Part shown: positions 7,835-16,462 of the stretch, in pieces | How positions within the stretch are numbered: position 1 is the first letter of the stretch | Layout: each line of letters opens with the position of its first letter | Position numbers and translations under genes: made by a program | Assembly (NCBI GenBank): GCA_900142905.1 | Contig: FSRV01000002.1 | Location: forward strand, 3,100,001 to 3,164,000 | Length of the DNA: 64,000 nt | Direction of reading: 5' to 3' | Source: Burkholderia sp. GAS332 | Lineage (GTDB): Bacteria > Pseudomonadota > Gammaproteobacteria > Burkholderiales > Burkholderiaceae | Notes under the pieces: generated by a model | What the model saw: the letters and a program-made list of their open reading frames with translations, nothing else | Told to the model about the DNA's origin: nothing | Database searches by the model: none

Positions 7835-9160
7835 ATGTCCAACCAACGCAGCGCCTCTCATGCGCCAGCACGTCCAGGCGCTTCGAGCAGATCCGTATCC
7901 CGGCCACTCTCCAAACCGGGGACGATCGCCGCGATCACAATCGGCAGCGGTCTGGAACTGTACGACTCCGTTGTGTACAACTTTTTCGCCACACTTATCG
8001 GCCCGATGTATTTTCCTGTCAGCGACCGGTACGGCCAGCTATTGCTGTCGTTCGCCGCATTCGGCCTCGGTTACGTGATGCGGCCGATCGGCGGACTGGT
8101 GATCGGCGCTTACGCGGACCGGGTTGGACGCAAGCCCGCGGTGATACTCACGCTGTGGCTGATGGCTATCAGCGCTGCGCTTCTCGTGTTGACGCCGACA
8201 TACGCGCAGATCGGTCTATTCGCGCCCATCCTGATGACGGTTGCCCGCCTCCTTCAGGGTTTTGCGATCGGCGGCGAAATGGGGCCGGCGAGCGCCATGC
8301 TGCTGGAGTACGCAGACGAGAAGTCGCGTGGCTTCTACACGAGCTGGCAACCATTCAGCCAGGGGCTCGCAGCGGTCTTTGCCGCACTCGTTGCGCTGTC
8401 GTTGACCAACGTTCTCACGCCATCCGCCCTAGGCTCCTGGGGCTGGCGGATGGCGTTCGTGATCGGCGCGCTCGTGATCCCCGTCAGCGTGATGATCCGC
8501 AGTCGCCTCGACGAAACGCTCGTGCCGAAGAAGTGGGGAGAGCGTGATGCCGGCACCCATCGTCAGCTGGTGAAAGAGCATTGGCGCGAGTTACTCGCAA
8601 GCGTGCTTCTGATGATTGGTCTCGCGTCCGCCGTGCACGTGGTCGTGTTCTATCTTCCCAATTACGCCGCGATCCAACTGCACATTCCACTCTCCCAGTC
8701 GATCTGGGCCGGTTTAGTCGGCTCCCTCGTGCTCATGCTTCTCTCCCCGCTATCGGGTTGGCTCAGCGATCGCTGCGGCCGCCGTACTGTTGTCTGGTGG
8801 TCACGGGTGGCGCTACTGGTCATGATTTATCCGGCTTTCGCCTTCCTGAATAACCATCCTTCATTGCCCTGCCTGTTGGCAGTGGCAACCTGTCTAGCCG
8901 TGCCCATGGCAATGACCTCGCCATCAACCCTCGTGCTGGTGAGCGAAGTGTTGCCTCAGCGGCTCCGCGCCACGGGGCTGTCCTTCAGCTATTACGCGGC
9001 GGTCGTGGTGTTCGGCAGTTTTTCCCAGTTTTCATCGACGCTGCTGATTCATTTGACCCACGACGCCAACGCACCCGCGTACTACATCATCGGATGCGGC
9101 CTGTTGTCGCTGATCGGTCTGGCGATGGTGCGAGAGACGTTGGGCCGGCGACTGAAATAG
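7835..9160 (+). CDS. MFS transporter, metabolite:H+ symporter type
   Basis: 441 residues, 12 predicted membrane segments, inner membrane. The signature of metabolite:H+ symporters (citrate, shikimate, ketoglutarate carriers) is present: GLELYDSVVYNFF in TM1, RPIGGLVIGAYADRVGRK between TM2 and TM3, and RLLQGFAIGGEMGPASAMLLEYA in TM4. RBS AGGAGA precedes the ATG. It follows the oxidoreductase gene by 179 bp, and no clear promoter or terminator lies between. It probably imports the organic acid that the upstream enzymes degrade. It is closely similar in design to the MFS proteins at 11586 and 63239. Confidence 0.9.
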   Translation: MSNQRSASHAPARPGASSRSVSRPLSKPGTIAAITIGSGLELYDSVVYNFFATLIGPMYFPVSDRYGQLLLSFAAFGLGYVMRPIGGLVIGAYADRVGRKPAVILTLWLMAISAALLVLTPTYAQIGLFAPILMTVARLLQGFAIGGEMGPASAMLLEYADEKSRGFYTSWQPFSQGLAAVFAALVALSLTNVLTPSALGSWGWRMAFVIGALVIPVSVMIRSRLDETLVPKKWGERDAGTHRQLVKEHWRELLASVLLMIGLASAVHVVVFYLPNYAAIQLHIPLSQSIWAGLVGSLVLMLLSPLSGWLSDRCGRRTVVWWSRVALLVMIYPAFAFLNNHPSLPCLLAVATCLAVPMAMTSPSTLVLVSEVLPQRLRATGLSFSYYAAVVVFGSFSQFSSTLLIHLTHDANAPAYYIIGCGLLSLIGLAMVRETLGRRLK

Positions 9161-9187
9161 GCTGCTGCGTCATCGCAGTCAGTTTGC

Positions 9188-9219
9188 AACGCCGCGTGGC
9201 AGCAAGCCTCCGCGGCGTT
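9188..9219. terminator. Hairpin between convergent genes
   Basis: AACGCCGCG (9188-9196) pairs perfectly with CGCGGCGTT (9211-9219) across a 14-nt loop. It lies between the MFS gene ending at 9160 and the LysR gene ending at 9252 from the other side. There is no U-run, so efficiency is uncertain; it could serve both strands. Confidence 0.4.
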
Positions 9220-9251
9220 GGCGATTGAGTGGCGAGTTCACTAACGAAAAC

Positions 9252-10220
9252 CTAGCGGCCTCTCATCGCCTGAATGAGTTGCTTCCATAGAGCCTCGGCC
9301 GCAGGCGACAGGCGCCCGCCCACGCGTCTTATCACCTGACTATTGAATTCGCGCGCGATGGGATGGTCGATTTCCAGCGACACCAGTTTTCCCGCTTCCA
9401 GATAGACCTTGGCTGCATCGGTCGACATGAAAGCCACCCCTAACCCGGCCGCCGCGATCGCTTGCGCGGCCGAGAATTGATCGCACCGATACGACGGCGT
9501 TAGATTGAGTCGCTCGGCACGCAGGATCGAGTCGACGTATTGTTGAACGTTGTAGTGGGCGGGCATGAAAATCAGGCGCTCGCCCTGTAACTGCTTGAAG
9601 CGGATAGTCCGTTGAGCCGCCAGCGGATGACGCGGACTCACGAGCGCGCAAAACGGTGCCGCACGGAACGTGCGAGTCCGTATCGCAGGGTCGTTGCCTC
9701 CGCCCGTGCAAAGCCCGAGATCGACGTCGCCGTCACGCACCATGGTGACAATTTCCGTAGTCGTGCCGCTGCGCAGTTCGATCATGATGTCGGGGAATTG
9801 AACGCTGAATGGTTCAAGCACGGTCGCAATCAGTGTCTCCATGCGACCCTGTCCAACACCGACGCCCAGCCGCCCGCGTCGCAGCCCCCGATAGTCTTCC
9901 AGTTGGGCGAGCATCTGGGCGTCGCGCCGGCAACTTTCACGGTAATGCTCAACCAGGCCGAGGCCGACTTCGGTCAGCGCCACGCGCCGGCCACGTCGCT
10001 CAAGCACCGTGACGCCGTGCTCGCGCTCAAGCTGCGACACCTGCCGGCTGATGACGGACGCGTTAATGCCCAGGGCGTCCGCCGCAGCCCGTACGCCGCC
10101 GTGAATCTCAATCTCGTGCAGATACCGCAAACTGCGGGTGGTCAGCGTATTAGGACCACTCTCACGAGGTTCTTCAGCGCCATTCTTCATAGGAAAATAT
10201 GTTGACATCCAAGTCAACAT
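9252..10220 (-). CDS. LysR-family transcriptional regulator
   Basis: 322 residues from the outermost ATG; ATGs at 10208 and 10190 are possible and none has a strong Shine-Dalgarno. The HTH is at about residues 28-88 (RSLRYLHEIEIHGGVRAAADALGINASVISRQVSQLEREHG, then VTVLERRGRRVALTEVG). A substrate-binding effector domain follows (GRLGVGVGQGRMETL, DVDLGLCTGG). It is divergent from the M20 amidohydrolase-MFS pair at 10304, with 83 bp between, and probably controls that operon. Confidence 0.88.
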   Translation of the reverse strand: MLTWMSTYFPMKNGAEEPRESGPNTLTTRSLRYLHEIEIHGGVRAAADALGINASVISRQVSQLEREHGVTVLERRGRRVALTEVGLGLVEHYRESCRRDAQMLAQLEDYRGLRRGRLGVGVGQGRMETLIATVLEPFSVQFPDIMIELRSGTTTEIVTMVRDGDVDLGLCTGGGNDPAIRTRTFRAAPFCALVSPRHPLAAQRTIRFKQLQGERLIFMPAHYNVQQYVDSILRAERLNLTPSYRCDQFSAAQAIAAAGLGVAFMSTDAAKVYLEAGKLVSLEIDHPIAREFNSQVIRRVGGRLSPAAEALWKQLIQAMRGR

Positions 10221-10303
10221 TATCCGCCCAAGAACGTCATTGATCGTGGATTTTCGAGTTGGGATACTGATTTATCGGACCCACTCACCTTCACCTGGCG
10301 AAT

Positions 10304-11497
10304 ATGCGATCAACCTCTACGTTGTGCACCCTCGATGAAACAACGGATCTCGCAGCGGAGCTGAAAGATATTCGTCATCATTTGCACCAGCATCCGGAAC
10401 TGGCCTACAAGGAGTTTCAGACCTCGGATTTCGTCGCAGAAACGCTTGAGCGTTGGGGTTACGAAGTGACACGCGGCCTCGCCGGAACAGGGATGGTGGC
10501 GTCGCTAAAAGCCGGGTTGTCAAGCCGCGCGGTCGCCGTCCGCGCGGATATGGACGCGCTGAAGATCGCCGAGCAAACCGGCTTGCCCTATGCCAGTGTC
10601 GCGCCGGGGCAGATGCACGCGTGCGGTCACGACGGTCACACGACGATGGCGCTCGGCGCGGCCTGTCATCTTGCGCGCACACGCCGGTTCGACGGCACCG
10701 TTCATCTGGTGTTTCAACCCGCCGAGGAGATTGGTGGTTCGGACAGCGGCGCAAAACGGATGATTGCCGATGGCTTGTTCGAGCGGTTTCCATGCGATGC
10801 GATTTTCGGCTTGCACAATCATCCGGGCTATCCTGCTGGCACCTTCATGTTCCGCAGTGGCCCGTTCATGTCGGCCTCCGACATCGTAGACATCGTCATA
10901 CGCGGGCGCAGTGGCCATGCGGCACGCCCCCACCTGGCGGTCGATCCGGTGATGACAGGTGCCATGCTGGTCGTCGCGCTTCAGACGGTCGTATCGCGCA
11001 ACGTCGATCCCATGCAGACGGCCGTTGTGACCGTGGGGGCATTCAACGCTGGACACGCCGCTAATGCGATCCCTGAAACAGCCAACCTGCGCCTGAGCGT
11101 GCGATCGTTCGATGCGAAGGTGCGTAAGCAACTTGAGACACGCATCCGCGCACTGGCGCACTCAGTTGCGGAAGGTCATGGTGCAGAGGTTGAGATCAAC
11201 TACGTTGCCGGTTACCCGACAGTCATCAACAGCGAAGCGGAGACTGAACTCGCTGCGCAAGTGGCGCGAGAGCTGGTGGGCGATGCATGCGTCATCGATC
11301 CCTTCGACCGCATAGCCGGCAGCGAAGACTTCGCGTACTACCTGCAACGCAAGCCGGGATGCTTCCTGCGCCTGGGAAATGGCGAAGGCGTACCCATGCT
11401 GCACAACGCGTCCTACGACTTCAATGACCAGAACCTGACCGTAGGCGCGGCCTACTGGACTCGACTGGTCGAACGCTTTCTCGCGCCAGGTCAATAA
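10304..11497 (+). CDS. M20 family amidohydrolase (hippurate hydrolase-like)
   Basis: 397 residues, cytosolic metallopeptidase of the M20D/IAA-amino acid hydrolase group. Metal ligands are in MHACGHDGH (Cys107, His109), VFQPAEE (Glu141/142) and the dimerisation-domain SGHAARPH. A C-terminal AGSEDFAYY block follows. It opens with RHHLHQHPELAYKEF, typical of the family. It hydrolyses N-acyl or N-aroyl amino acids to the acid plus amino acid; hippurate-like substrates are the usual assignment but are not proven here. It shares an operon with the MFS transporter starting 88 bp downstream, under the divergent LysR. Confidence 0.9.
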   Translation: MRSTSTLCTLDETTDLAAELKDIRHHLHQHPELAYKEFQTSDFVAETLERWGYEVTRGLAGTGMVASLKAGLSSRAVAVRADMDALKIAEQTGLPYASVAPGQMHACGHDGHTTMALGAACHLARTRRFDGTVHLVFQPAEEIGGSDSGAKRMIADGLFERFPCDAIFGLHNHPGYPAGTFMFRSGPFMSASDIVDIVIRGRSGHAARPHLAVDPVMTGAMLVVALQTVVSRNVDPMQTAVVTVGAFNAGHAANAIPETANLRLSVRSFDAKVRKQLETRIRALAHSVAEGHGAEVEINYVAGYPTVINSEAETELAAQVARELVGDACVIDPFDRIAGSEDFAYYLQRKPGCFLRLGNGEGVPMLHNASYDFNDQNLTVGAAYWTRLVERFLAPGQ

Positions 11498-11585
11498 GCA
11501 TCCGCTAATAGCACAAAAAAGAACCGTCCCGCGTGGCGCCACGCCGGGGCGGCACTTCGGAAACACCCGAATCAGGAGCCAAAGA

Positions 11586-12881
11586 ATGTCAGCCACCTCT
11601 CCATCGACTGCCACGTCCACATCCACGTCCCGAGCCACTTCCGCAACCCGGATCGTGATTGCCGCGACCGTCGGCAACCTTCTCGAGTTTTACGACTTTA
11701 CGGTCTACAGTTTCTTCACTTTGACGATCGCCAAAGTGTTTTTCCCGGCGAACGATCCGGTTGTCTCCACGCTACTCGCGCTTTCTGCGTTCGCCATCGG
11801 ATTTCTGGCTCGCCCGCTCGGTGGCTTCGTGCTCGGTCACTATGCCGACAAGCGGGGGCGTCGCGCGGCACTGACTTTGACCATCTTTCTGATGGCAATT
11901 GGCTCGGCAGTCATTGGACTGGTACCCAGCTATGCATCGATCGGATTGGCCGCGCCTGTGCTGGTCATCGCTGCCCGCCTGTTGCAAGGCTTCGCCCAAG
12001 GCGGCGAGTTTGGTGCGGCTACCGCGACCTTGCTGGAGACCGGGTCGGATGGCGCCCGCGGCTTTCGCGCAAGCTGGCAGCTCGCCAGCCAAGGCGCTGC
12101 TGCACTCCTCGGCTCCGGCACGGCCGCACTGCTCACCTATTCGCTGACGACCAGCCAACTGCTGGAATGGGGATGGCGCGTGCCGTTCCTGATCGGTACG
12201 CTAATCATGCCGGTTGGTATCTATTTGCGCAGGCATGTGGTCGACGAGCCGCTACAGGCGCACGGACAAAAGACCGCCGTTTTTGACCCGGCGCTGGTGC
12301 GTAAATGGTTTCTTGTCGTCTTCACCATCATGGGCACCACGGTCGCCACGTATGTGCTGATCTACTACATTCCGATCTACTCAACCCAATATCTCAAGCT
12401 GCCGCACAAGCTTTCGATGCTGACCTCGATCGGCGCTGCCATCTGCTCGTTGGTCTTGTGTCCGCTATGGGGCGCGCTCTCCGATGCGCTGCAGCGCCGC
12501 AAGCCGCTGATCGTGTATGGACGCCTTGCGCTTATCGTTCTCCTCTATCCCGCATTCTGGTTGATGAACCAGTTTCCGACACTACCGATTGTCGTCTGCA
12601 TGGTGGTCATCATGATGTTCTTTTACACGATGGGCTCCGCGCCTGCCTATGCGCTCATGCCCGAGAACTTTCCCAAGCATGCGCGCGCTGGCTATCTGGG
12701 CAGTGCATACGCCGTAGCCGTGGCGGTGTTTGGTGGCACAGCTCAACTTGTGGCGGCCTGGTTGATCAAGGTGACCGGGAGCGTGATGGCGCCCGCCTGG
12801 TACATGATCGCGTGCCTCGTGATTTCCCTGCTCGCGGCATGCATGCTCACCGAGACCGGCCGCGCAAACTTGCCACAATAG
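11586..12881 (+). CDS. MFS transporter, metabolite:H+ symporter type
   Basis: 431 residues, 12 TM helices. Key motifs are NLLEFYDFTVYSFF, RPLGGFVLGHYADKRGRRAAL and RLLQGFAQGGEFGAATATLLE. The first 20 residues are a Ser/Thr/Ala-rich cytosolic tail. RBS CAGGAG precedes the ATG. Together with the upstream amidohydrolase this suggests import of an N-acyl amino acid or related aromatic amide followed by hydrolysis. The 88-bp gap contains a GC-rich palindrome (CGTGGCGCCACG) that may form a weak attenuating hairpin. Confidence 0.9.
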   Translation: MSATSPSTATSTSTSRATSATRIVIAATVGNLLEFYDFTVYSFFTLTIAKVFFPANDPVVSTLLALSAFAIGFLARPLGGFVLGHYADKRGRRAALTLTIFLMAIGSAVIGLVPSYASIGLAAPVLVIAARLLQGFAQGGEFGAATATLLETGSDGARGFRASWQLASQGAAALLGSGTAALLTYSLTTSQLLEWGWRVPFLIGTLIMPVGIYLRRHVVDEPLQAHGQKTAVFDPALVRKWFLVVFTIMGTTVATYVLIYYIPIYSTQYLKLPHKLSMLTSIGAAICSLVLCPLWGALSDALQRRKPLIVYGRLALIVLLYPAFWLMNQFPTLPIVVCMVVIMMFFYTMGSAPAYALMPENFPKHARAGYLGSAYAVAVAVFGGTAQLVAAWLIKVTGSVMAPAWYMIACLVISLLAACMLTETGRANLPQ

Positions 12882-12895
12882 TGGCGTGGCCGCGA

Positions 12896-13020
12896 TCACG
12901 ATTTGCACTCCCCTTCCGCAGTTAGACGGATGCCGCGCGGCCCGCGTTCGAACAGCGACGCGCCGAAATGATGCTCGAGCTTCTTCAGGTGGTGTGTCAC
13001 ATGTCCATCGGGACAGGCCA
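12896..13020 (-). pseudogene. LysR-family DNA-binding domain remnant
   Basis: On the minus strand, HVTHHLKKLEHHFGASLF then ERGPRGIRLTAEGE (about 13003 down to 12899) matches the recognition helix and wing of LysR proteins of the GcvA type. It ends at a stop right after GECKS, and no effector domain follows. The reading frame extends upstream to 13156 but that part no longer resembles LysR. I read this as a decayed fragment left between the MFS and TetR genes. Confidence 0.55.
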
Positions 13021-13168
13021 GAATGCTGTGACGGGGTCTCCACCCGAGGCACGCCAATACCATCTGCAATCCAAATCTTCGGCGGCGGACGCATTGCCAA
13101 CCGCTAAAGTCCGTCATCCCAATGCCTGTAGAATCGGAGTTATTGCTCACTTTCAAACAGACAGAATC

Positions 13169-13822
13169 GTGACAACGAAGAGGCGCCCTTCACTCAAGCC
13201 GCGAAAGATCCCGCAGCAATCCCGCGCCGAACACACCGTCGCCGCGATTCTGGAGGCAGCAGCCGGTATTCTGGAAATCCGCGGCATGGAGGGGTTGAAT
13301 ACCAACCTCGTTGCCCAGCGCGCGGGGGTCAGCGTCGGCACGCTTTACCAATACTTCCCAAACAAGGATGCGCTCATCGTCGCGCTCTGTCTGCGGGAGG
13401 GCGCCGTGTTCTACGCCGAGGCCGAGGGCGCGCTGAACGAGCCGACGGGGCAGACGGCATTGAAATACCTGATTACCGTCTCGGTGCGCCAGCAACTGCG
13501 CCGCCCGGCACTGGCACGCGCGCTCGATTTCGAGGAGGGGCGCCCTGTCATCGCCAAAGAACTGGCCACCACTAAGGCCGCTTTTCATGGATTGGTGCAG
13601 CAGATTCTATCTCGTACCGATATCCCGCCGCAGCCCAGCATGGAGATCGCGACGGAGGATGTCCTCGCCATCTTGCGTGCCATCATAGATGCGGCAGGAG
13701 AGCGCGGTGAGGTACGCCGTGCCGCACTGGAACATCGCGTTGGACGCGCGCTATCTGGCTACCTCGGCATCACCGATTGCCCACCTGAAACGTCGCCAGC
13801 GCGACCTAAGCGGTCACGCTAG
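13169..13822 (+). CDS. TetR/AcrR-family transcriptional regulator
   Basis: 217 residues from GTG 13169. The frame is open further upstream, but that part overlaps the LysR remnant on the other strand and lacks family similarity, so I start at the GTG just before the basic KRRPSLKPRK stretch. HTH at about residues 17-63: ILEAAAGILEIRGMEGLNTN, then VAQRAGVSVGTLYQYFPNKDAL. A helical ligand domain fills the rest. No strong RBS is visible. Target unknown; it could control the VOC gene downstream. Confidence 0.82.
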   Translation: MTTKRRPSLKPRKIPQQSRAEHTVAAILEAAAGILEIRGMEGLNTNLVAQRAGVSVGTLYQYFPNKDALIVALCLREGAVFYAEAEGALNEPTGQTALKYLITVSVRQQLRRPALARALDFEEGRPVIAKELATTKAAFHGLVQQILSRTDIPPQPSMEIATEDVLAILRAIIDAAGERGEVRRAALEHRVGRALSGYLGITDCPPETSPARPKRSR

Positions 13823-14125
13823 CCGGCGGCGGCTGTCCGCTTTCAAATCATTCGATTTCGCGTTCCCAGCACGGCACCCCAATGCGGAGCCAGATCCTGG
13901 CACGTTCAAAATGCGAGTAAGTACTCGTTTCGATGCTGGGCTCGACGCGCAAACCCACGCCTGCAAGGGTTCCGAAGCCAGGTGAACCCGCACGGCTAAA
14001 GCGAGTTTTAAAATCGAGCAATCGCTCGCAAAATTCGTTTCATGGCGCATCCCCCGGAAGGCACGACTGAACAGGACCGGATCGGCGAGCGCCTGCACAG
14101 TAACCGACATCTTGTGAGATCTATC

Positions 14126-14527
14126 ATGACACTTCATCAGCAAGCCAAGCTCAATCACCTGAGCTTTCCTACCGTCAACGTTGCCGAAACAGCTGCGTTC
14201 TTCGAAAAATATCTCGGCTGCGAGATTGTTGCGACCGGCCAGAACTGCCTGCTCAAGCGTAACGACTTCGACATTGTCCTCGAGCACGTCGAGGAGGAGG
14301 CGCCGGTCTGGCCGAAGAACTTCCATTTCGGCCTGGAAGTCGACACGCTGGAACACGTCCAGATGCTCTACCAGGAATTCCTCGAAGGCGGTGTTCAGAT
14401 GGAAACGGAAGTATTCAACAACACGCGCGGATCGCGATTTTTCTGTCGCGCACCGGGTGGCGTGCTGATCGAGGTCAACACGCGTGAGGACATGCAGCAA
14501 CAGGACCAGTGGCAGAAACTCTTTTAA
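14126..14527 (+). CDS. VOC-family (glyoxalase/dioxygenase fold) protein
   Basis: 133 residues from ATG 14126; an in-frame ATG at 14042 would add 28 unconserved residues. A single VOC module: LNHLSFPTVNVAETAAFFEKYLG at the start, NFHFGLEVDTLEHV in the middle (His is a candidate metal ligand), and RFFCRAPGGVLIEVNT at the end (terminal Glu ligand). The family includes glyoxalase I, fosfomycin/bleomycin resistance proteins and extradiol dioxygenases; the exact activity cannot be read. It lies between TetR and a convergent LysR gene. Confidence 0.82.
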   Translation: MTLHQQAKLNHLSFPTVNVAETAAFFEKYLGCEIVATGQNCLLKRNDFDIVLEHVEEEAPVWPKNFHFGLEVDTLEHVQMLYQEFLEGGVQMETEVFNNTRGSRFFCRAPGGVLIEVNTREDMQQQDQWQKLF

Positions 14528-14561
14528 CAAGAGACGCGATCGCAGACTGGAAGCTACCGTT

Positions 14562-15509
14562 TCACAGGCGCTGCCGTTCCCGACATAGAGTTAGCACCAG
14601 TTGCCGGAGCCAACGATGAACAGGATCGACCTCTAAACGAGGATGCCACATCTGCGATACGGTAATCTCCTCGGTCTTCACGGGAAGTTCGAAGGCGTAG
14701 GGGGTGGCAGACTCGGTGGCGGATGCGGATGCGGGCAACGCTTGCGGTTCAAGCTGATTGCCCATAAGCGACGCGGGCACGAGCGCGATCAAGTCGGACG
14801 CTCGCGCCACAGCGAGCGCGGCGGGAAAACTCGGCACGACGGCGACAACCGTTCGTTCCAGCCCCAAAGCGGCCAGCGCCTCGTCAACCGGTCCGTTTGT
14901 GCGACCGCGTCGTGAAGCGACGACATGGCCGAAGGCCGTGTACCGCTCAGCCGTCACCTCACGCTCCATCGCGAGAGGATGGCCTTGCCTGACAACACCA
15001 ACAAAGCGATCCCGGAACAAGGCCTGCACGCGAACTTCCGGCCCCATTTCGCTCAACACACCGATCTCAAGATCAGCGGAGCCGTCTCGCAGATACGTTG
15101 CCGTCTTCTCAAGCTTGGGCGCAAAACGCAAACGCACGCGTGGTGCAACCGCGGTTGCCGCAGCGATCAGTGAAGCGCCGAAAGCCTCGACAAAACCGTC
15201 GTTGGCGCGAATGGTAAAGGTTCGCTGCAACGTTGAATAATCCGGTTCCGTCGTTGAGGGACGCAGTACGGCACGTGCCTCATGAACCGCATTCTGAGTG
15301 CGTTGACGCAGTGCCTCCGCATGGGGTGTCAATACCATACCGCGCCCCGCCCTAACCAATAACGGGTCACCGGTCACCTCGCGAAGCCGGGTTAAGGTCC
15401 GGCTCATTGCCGAGGCACTCAATCCCAGTCGACGCGCAGCACCGACTACGCTGCCATCGGCAAGCAATACGTCGAGCGCAATGAGTAAATTCAAATCGGC
15501 GTCTGGCAT
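14562..15509 (-). CDS. LysR-family transcriptional regulator
   Basis: 315 residues from the ATG at 15509 (MPDADLNLLIALDVLL), the usual LysR start; an upstream ATG at 15539 is possible. HTH at about 6-64 (DGSVVGAARRLGLSASAMSR, then REVTGDPLLVRAGRGMVLT), of the group with a DLNLL start that includes NodD/PA0218-like proteins. The effector domain has ADLEIGVL and a LIALVPASL segment. It is divergent from the SDR gene at 15683, with 173 bp between, and probably regulates it. Confidence 0.88.
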   Translation of the reverse strand: MPDADLNLLIALDVLLADGSVVGAARRLGLSASAMSRTLTRLREVTGDPLLVRAGRGMVLTPHAEALRQRTQNAVHEARAVLRPSTTEPDYSTLQRTFTIRANDGFVEAFGASLIAAATAVAPRVRLRFAPKLEKTATYLRDGSADLEIGVLSEMGPEVRVQALFRDRFVGVVRQGHPLAMEREVTAERYTAFGHVVASRRGRTNGPVDEALAALGLERTVVAVVPSFPAALAVARASDLIALVPASLMGNQLEPQALPASASATESATPYAFELPVKTEEITVSQMWHPRLEVDPVHRWLRQLVLTLCRERQRL

Positions 15510-15682
15510 GCCTGATCGTAGCATCATCCGGCGAGACATGGCGTTTGACGCACGTTATAAGTGCAACTGCTGCGTCTTCCGCCATGTCTCGGGCATCGAT
15601 ATATTCCATGTATCGACTCTTGACCGAACGCGTGATACATCAACGCCACGTTTCATTGGGTCTCACTGACAGGGAGCTTCCC

Positions 15683-16387
15683 ATGCAAGACAACTCTCCG
15701 CAGAAAACCGTCCTCCTCATCGGTGCCTCCCGCGGCCTCGGATTCGCCATGGTCGAGGAATACCTCAAGCGCGGCTGGCGAGTGATTGCCACCGGGAGGG
15801 AGGGCTCAATCGAAAAGCTGCACCAACGCTCGGAAAGCACCCAAGGTGCCCTGGAAGTTGAAGCAGTCGATATCACGATTCCCGATCAGGTCGCTGCATT
15901 ACACGGTCGTCTTAAGGATCGACGAGTGGATGTGCTTTTCGTGAATGCGGGCGTCAAGAACAACGATGGTGAAACGATCGCCGATGTCTCGACCGAGGAA
16001 TTTGTGCGCGTCATGGTGACGAACGCGCTAAGTCCGATGAGGGTCATCGAGGCGTTTCAGGACCTCGTGCGGCCGACCGGAACAATCGGTGTCATGTCGT
16101 CCGGTCAGGGTAGCCTCACCAACAACACTAACGGCAATTACGAGGTCTACCGGGGCAGCAAGGCCGCGCTCAACATGCTCATGCGCAGCTTTGCGGCGCG
16201 CCACCAGAGCGACCCGAGAACCTTGCTATTGATGGCGCCTGGCTGGGTCAGGACGGACATGGGCGGTCCTGAAGCGCGCCTGAGCATCGAGGAAAGTATC
16301 CCGAACTTGCTGAACACGATCGAGGCTTACGAAGGGCGCTCCGGATTGCATTATCTGGACTACCTGGGAAGAGTCGTTCCCTGGTGA
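15683..16387 (+). CDS. Short-chain dehydrogenase/reductase (SDR)
   Basis: 234 residues. RBS AGGGAG is placed correctly before ATG 15683, so upstream in-frame extension is not coding. NAD(P)-binding motif GASRGLG at residues 14-20, NAG motif (FVNAGVKN), active-site Ser in MSSGQGS, and YRGSK as the YxxxK pair. Shorter than classical SDRs (about 250) and similar to CsgA/sniffer-like members. Substrate unknown. Paired with the divergent LysR at 14562-15509. Confidence 0.85.
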   Translation: MQDNSPQKTVLLIGASRGLGFAMVEEYLKRGWRVIATGREGSIEKLHQRSESTQGALEVEAVDITIPDQVAALHGRLKDRRVDVLFVNAGVKNNDGETIADVSTEEFVRVMVTNALSPMRVIEAFQDLVRPTGTIGVMSSGQGSLTNNTNGNYEVYRGSKAALNMLMRSFAARHQSDPRTLLLMAPGWVRTDMGGPEARLSIEESIPNLLNTIEAYEGRSGLHYLDYLGRVVPW

Positions 16388-16410
16388 GCGACGACGAAAG
16401 TTTCAAAGTC

Positions 16411-16450
16411 GCGGCAGTTCCTGCCGTCCACGTACGACAGGAACTGCCGC
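16411..16450. terminator. Strong 13-bp hairpin between convergent genes
   Basis: GCGGCAGTTCCTG (16411-16423) pairs perfectly with CAGGAACTGCCGC (16438-16450), loop of 14 nt. It lies between the SDR stop (16387) and the dehydrogenase stop (16463 on the minus strand), so it can end transcription from both sides, though no U-run follows on either strand. Confidence 0.6.
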
Positions 16451-16462
16451 AGACACCACAAC

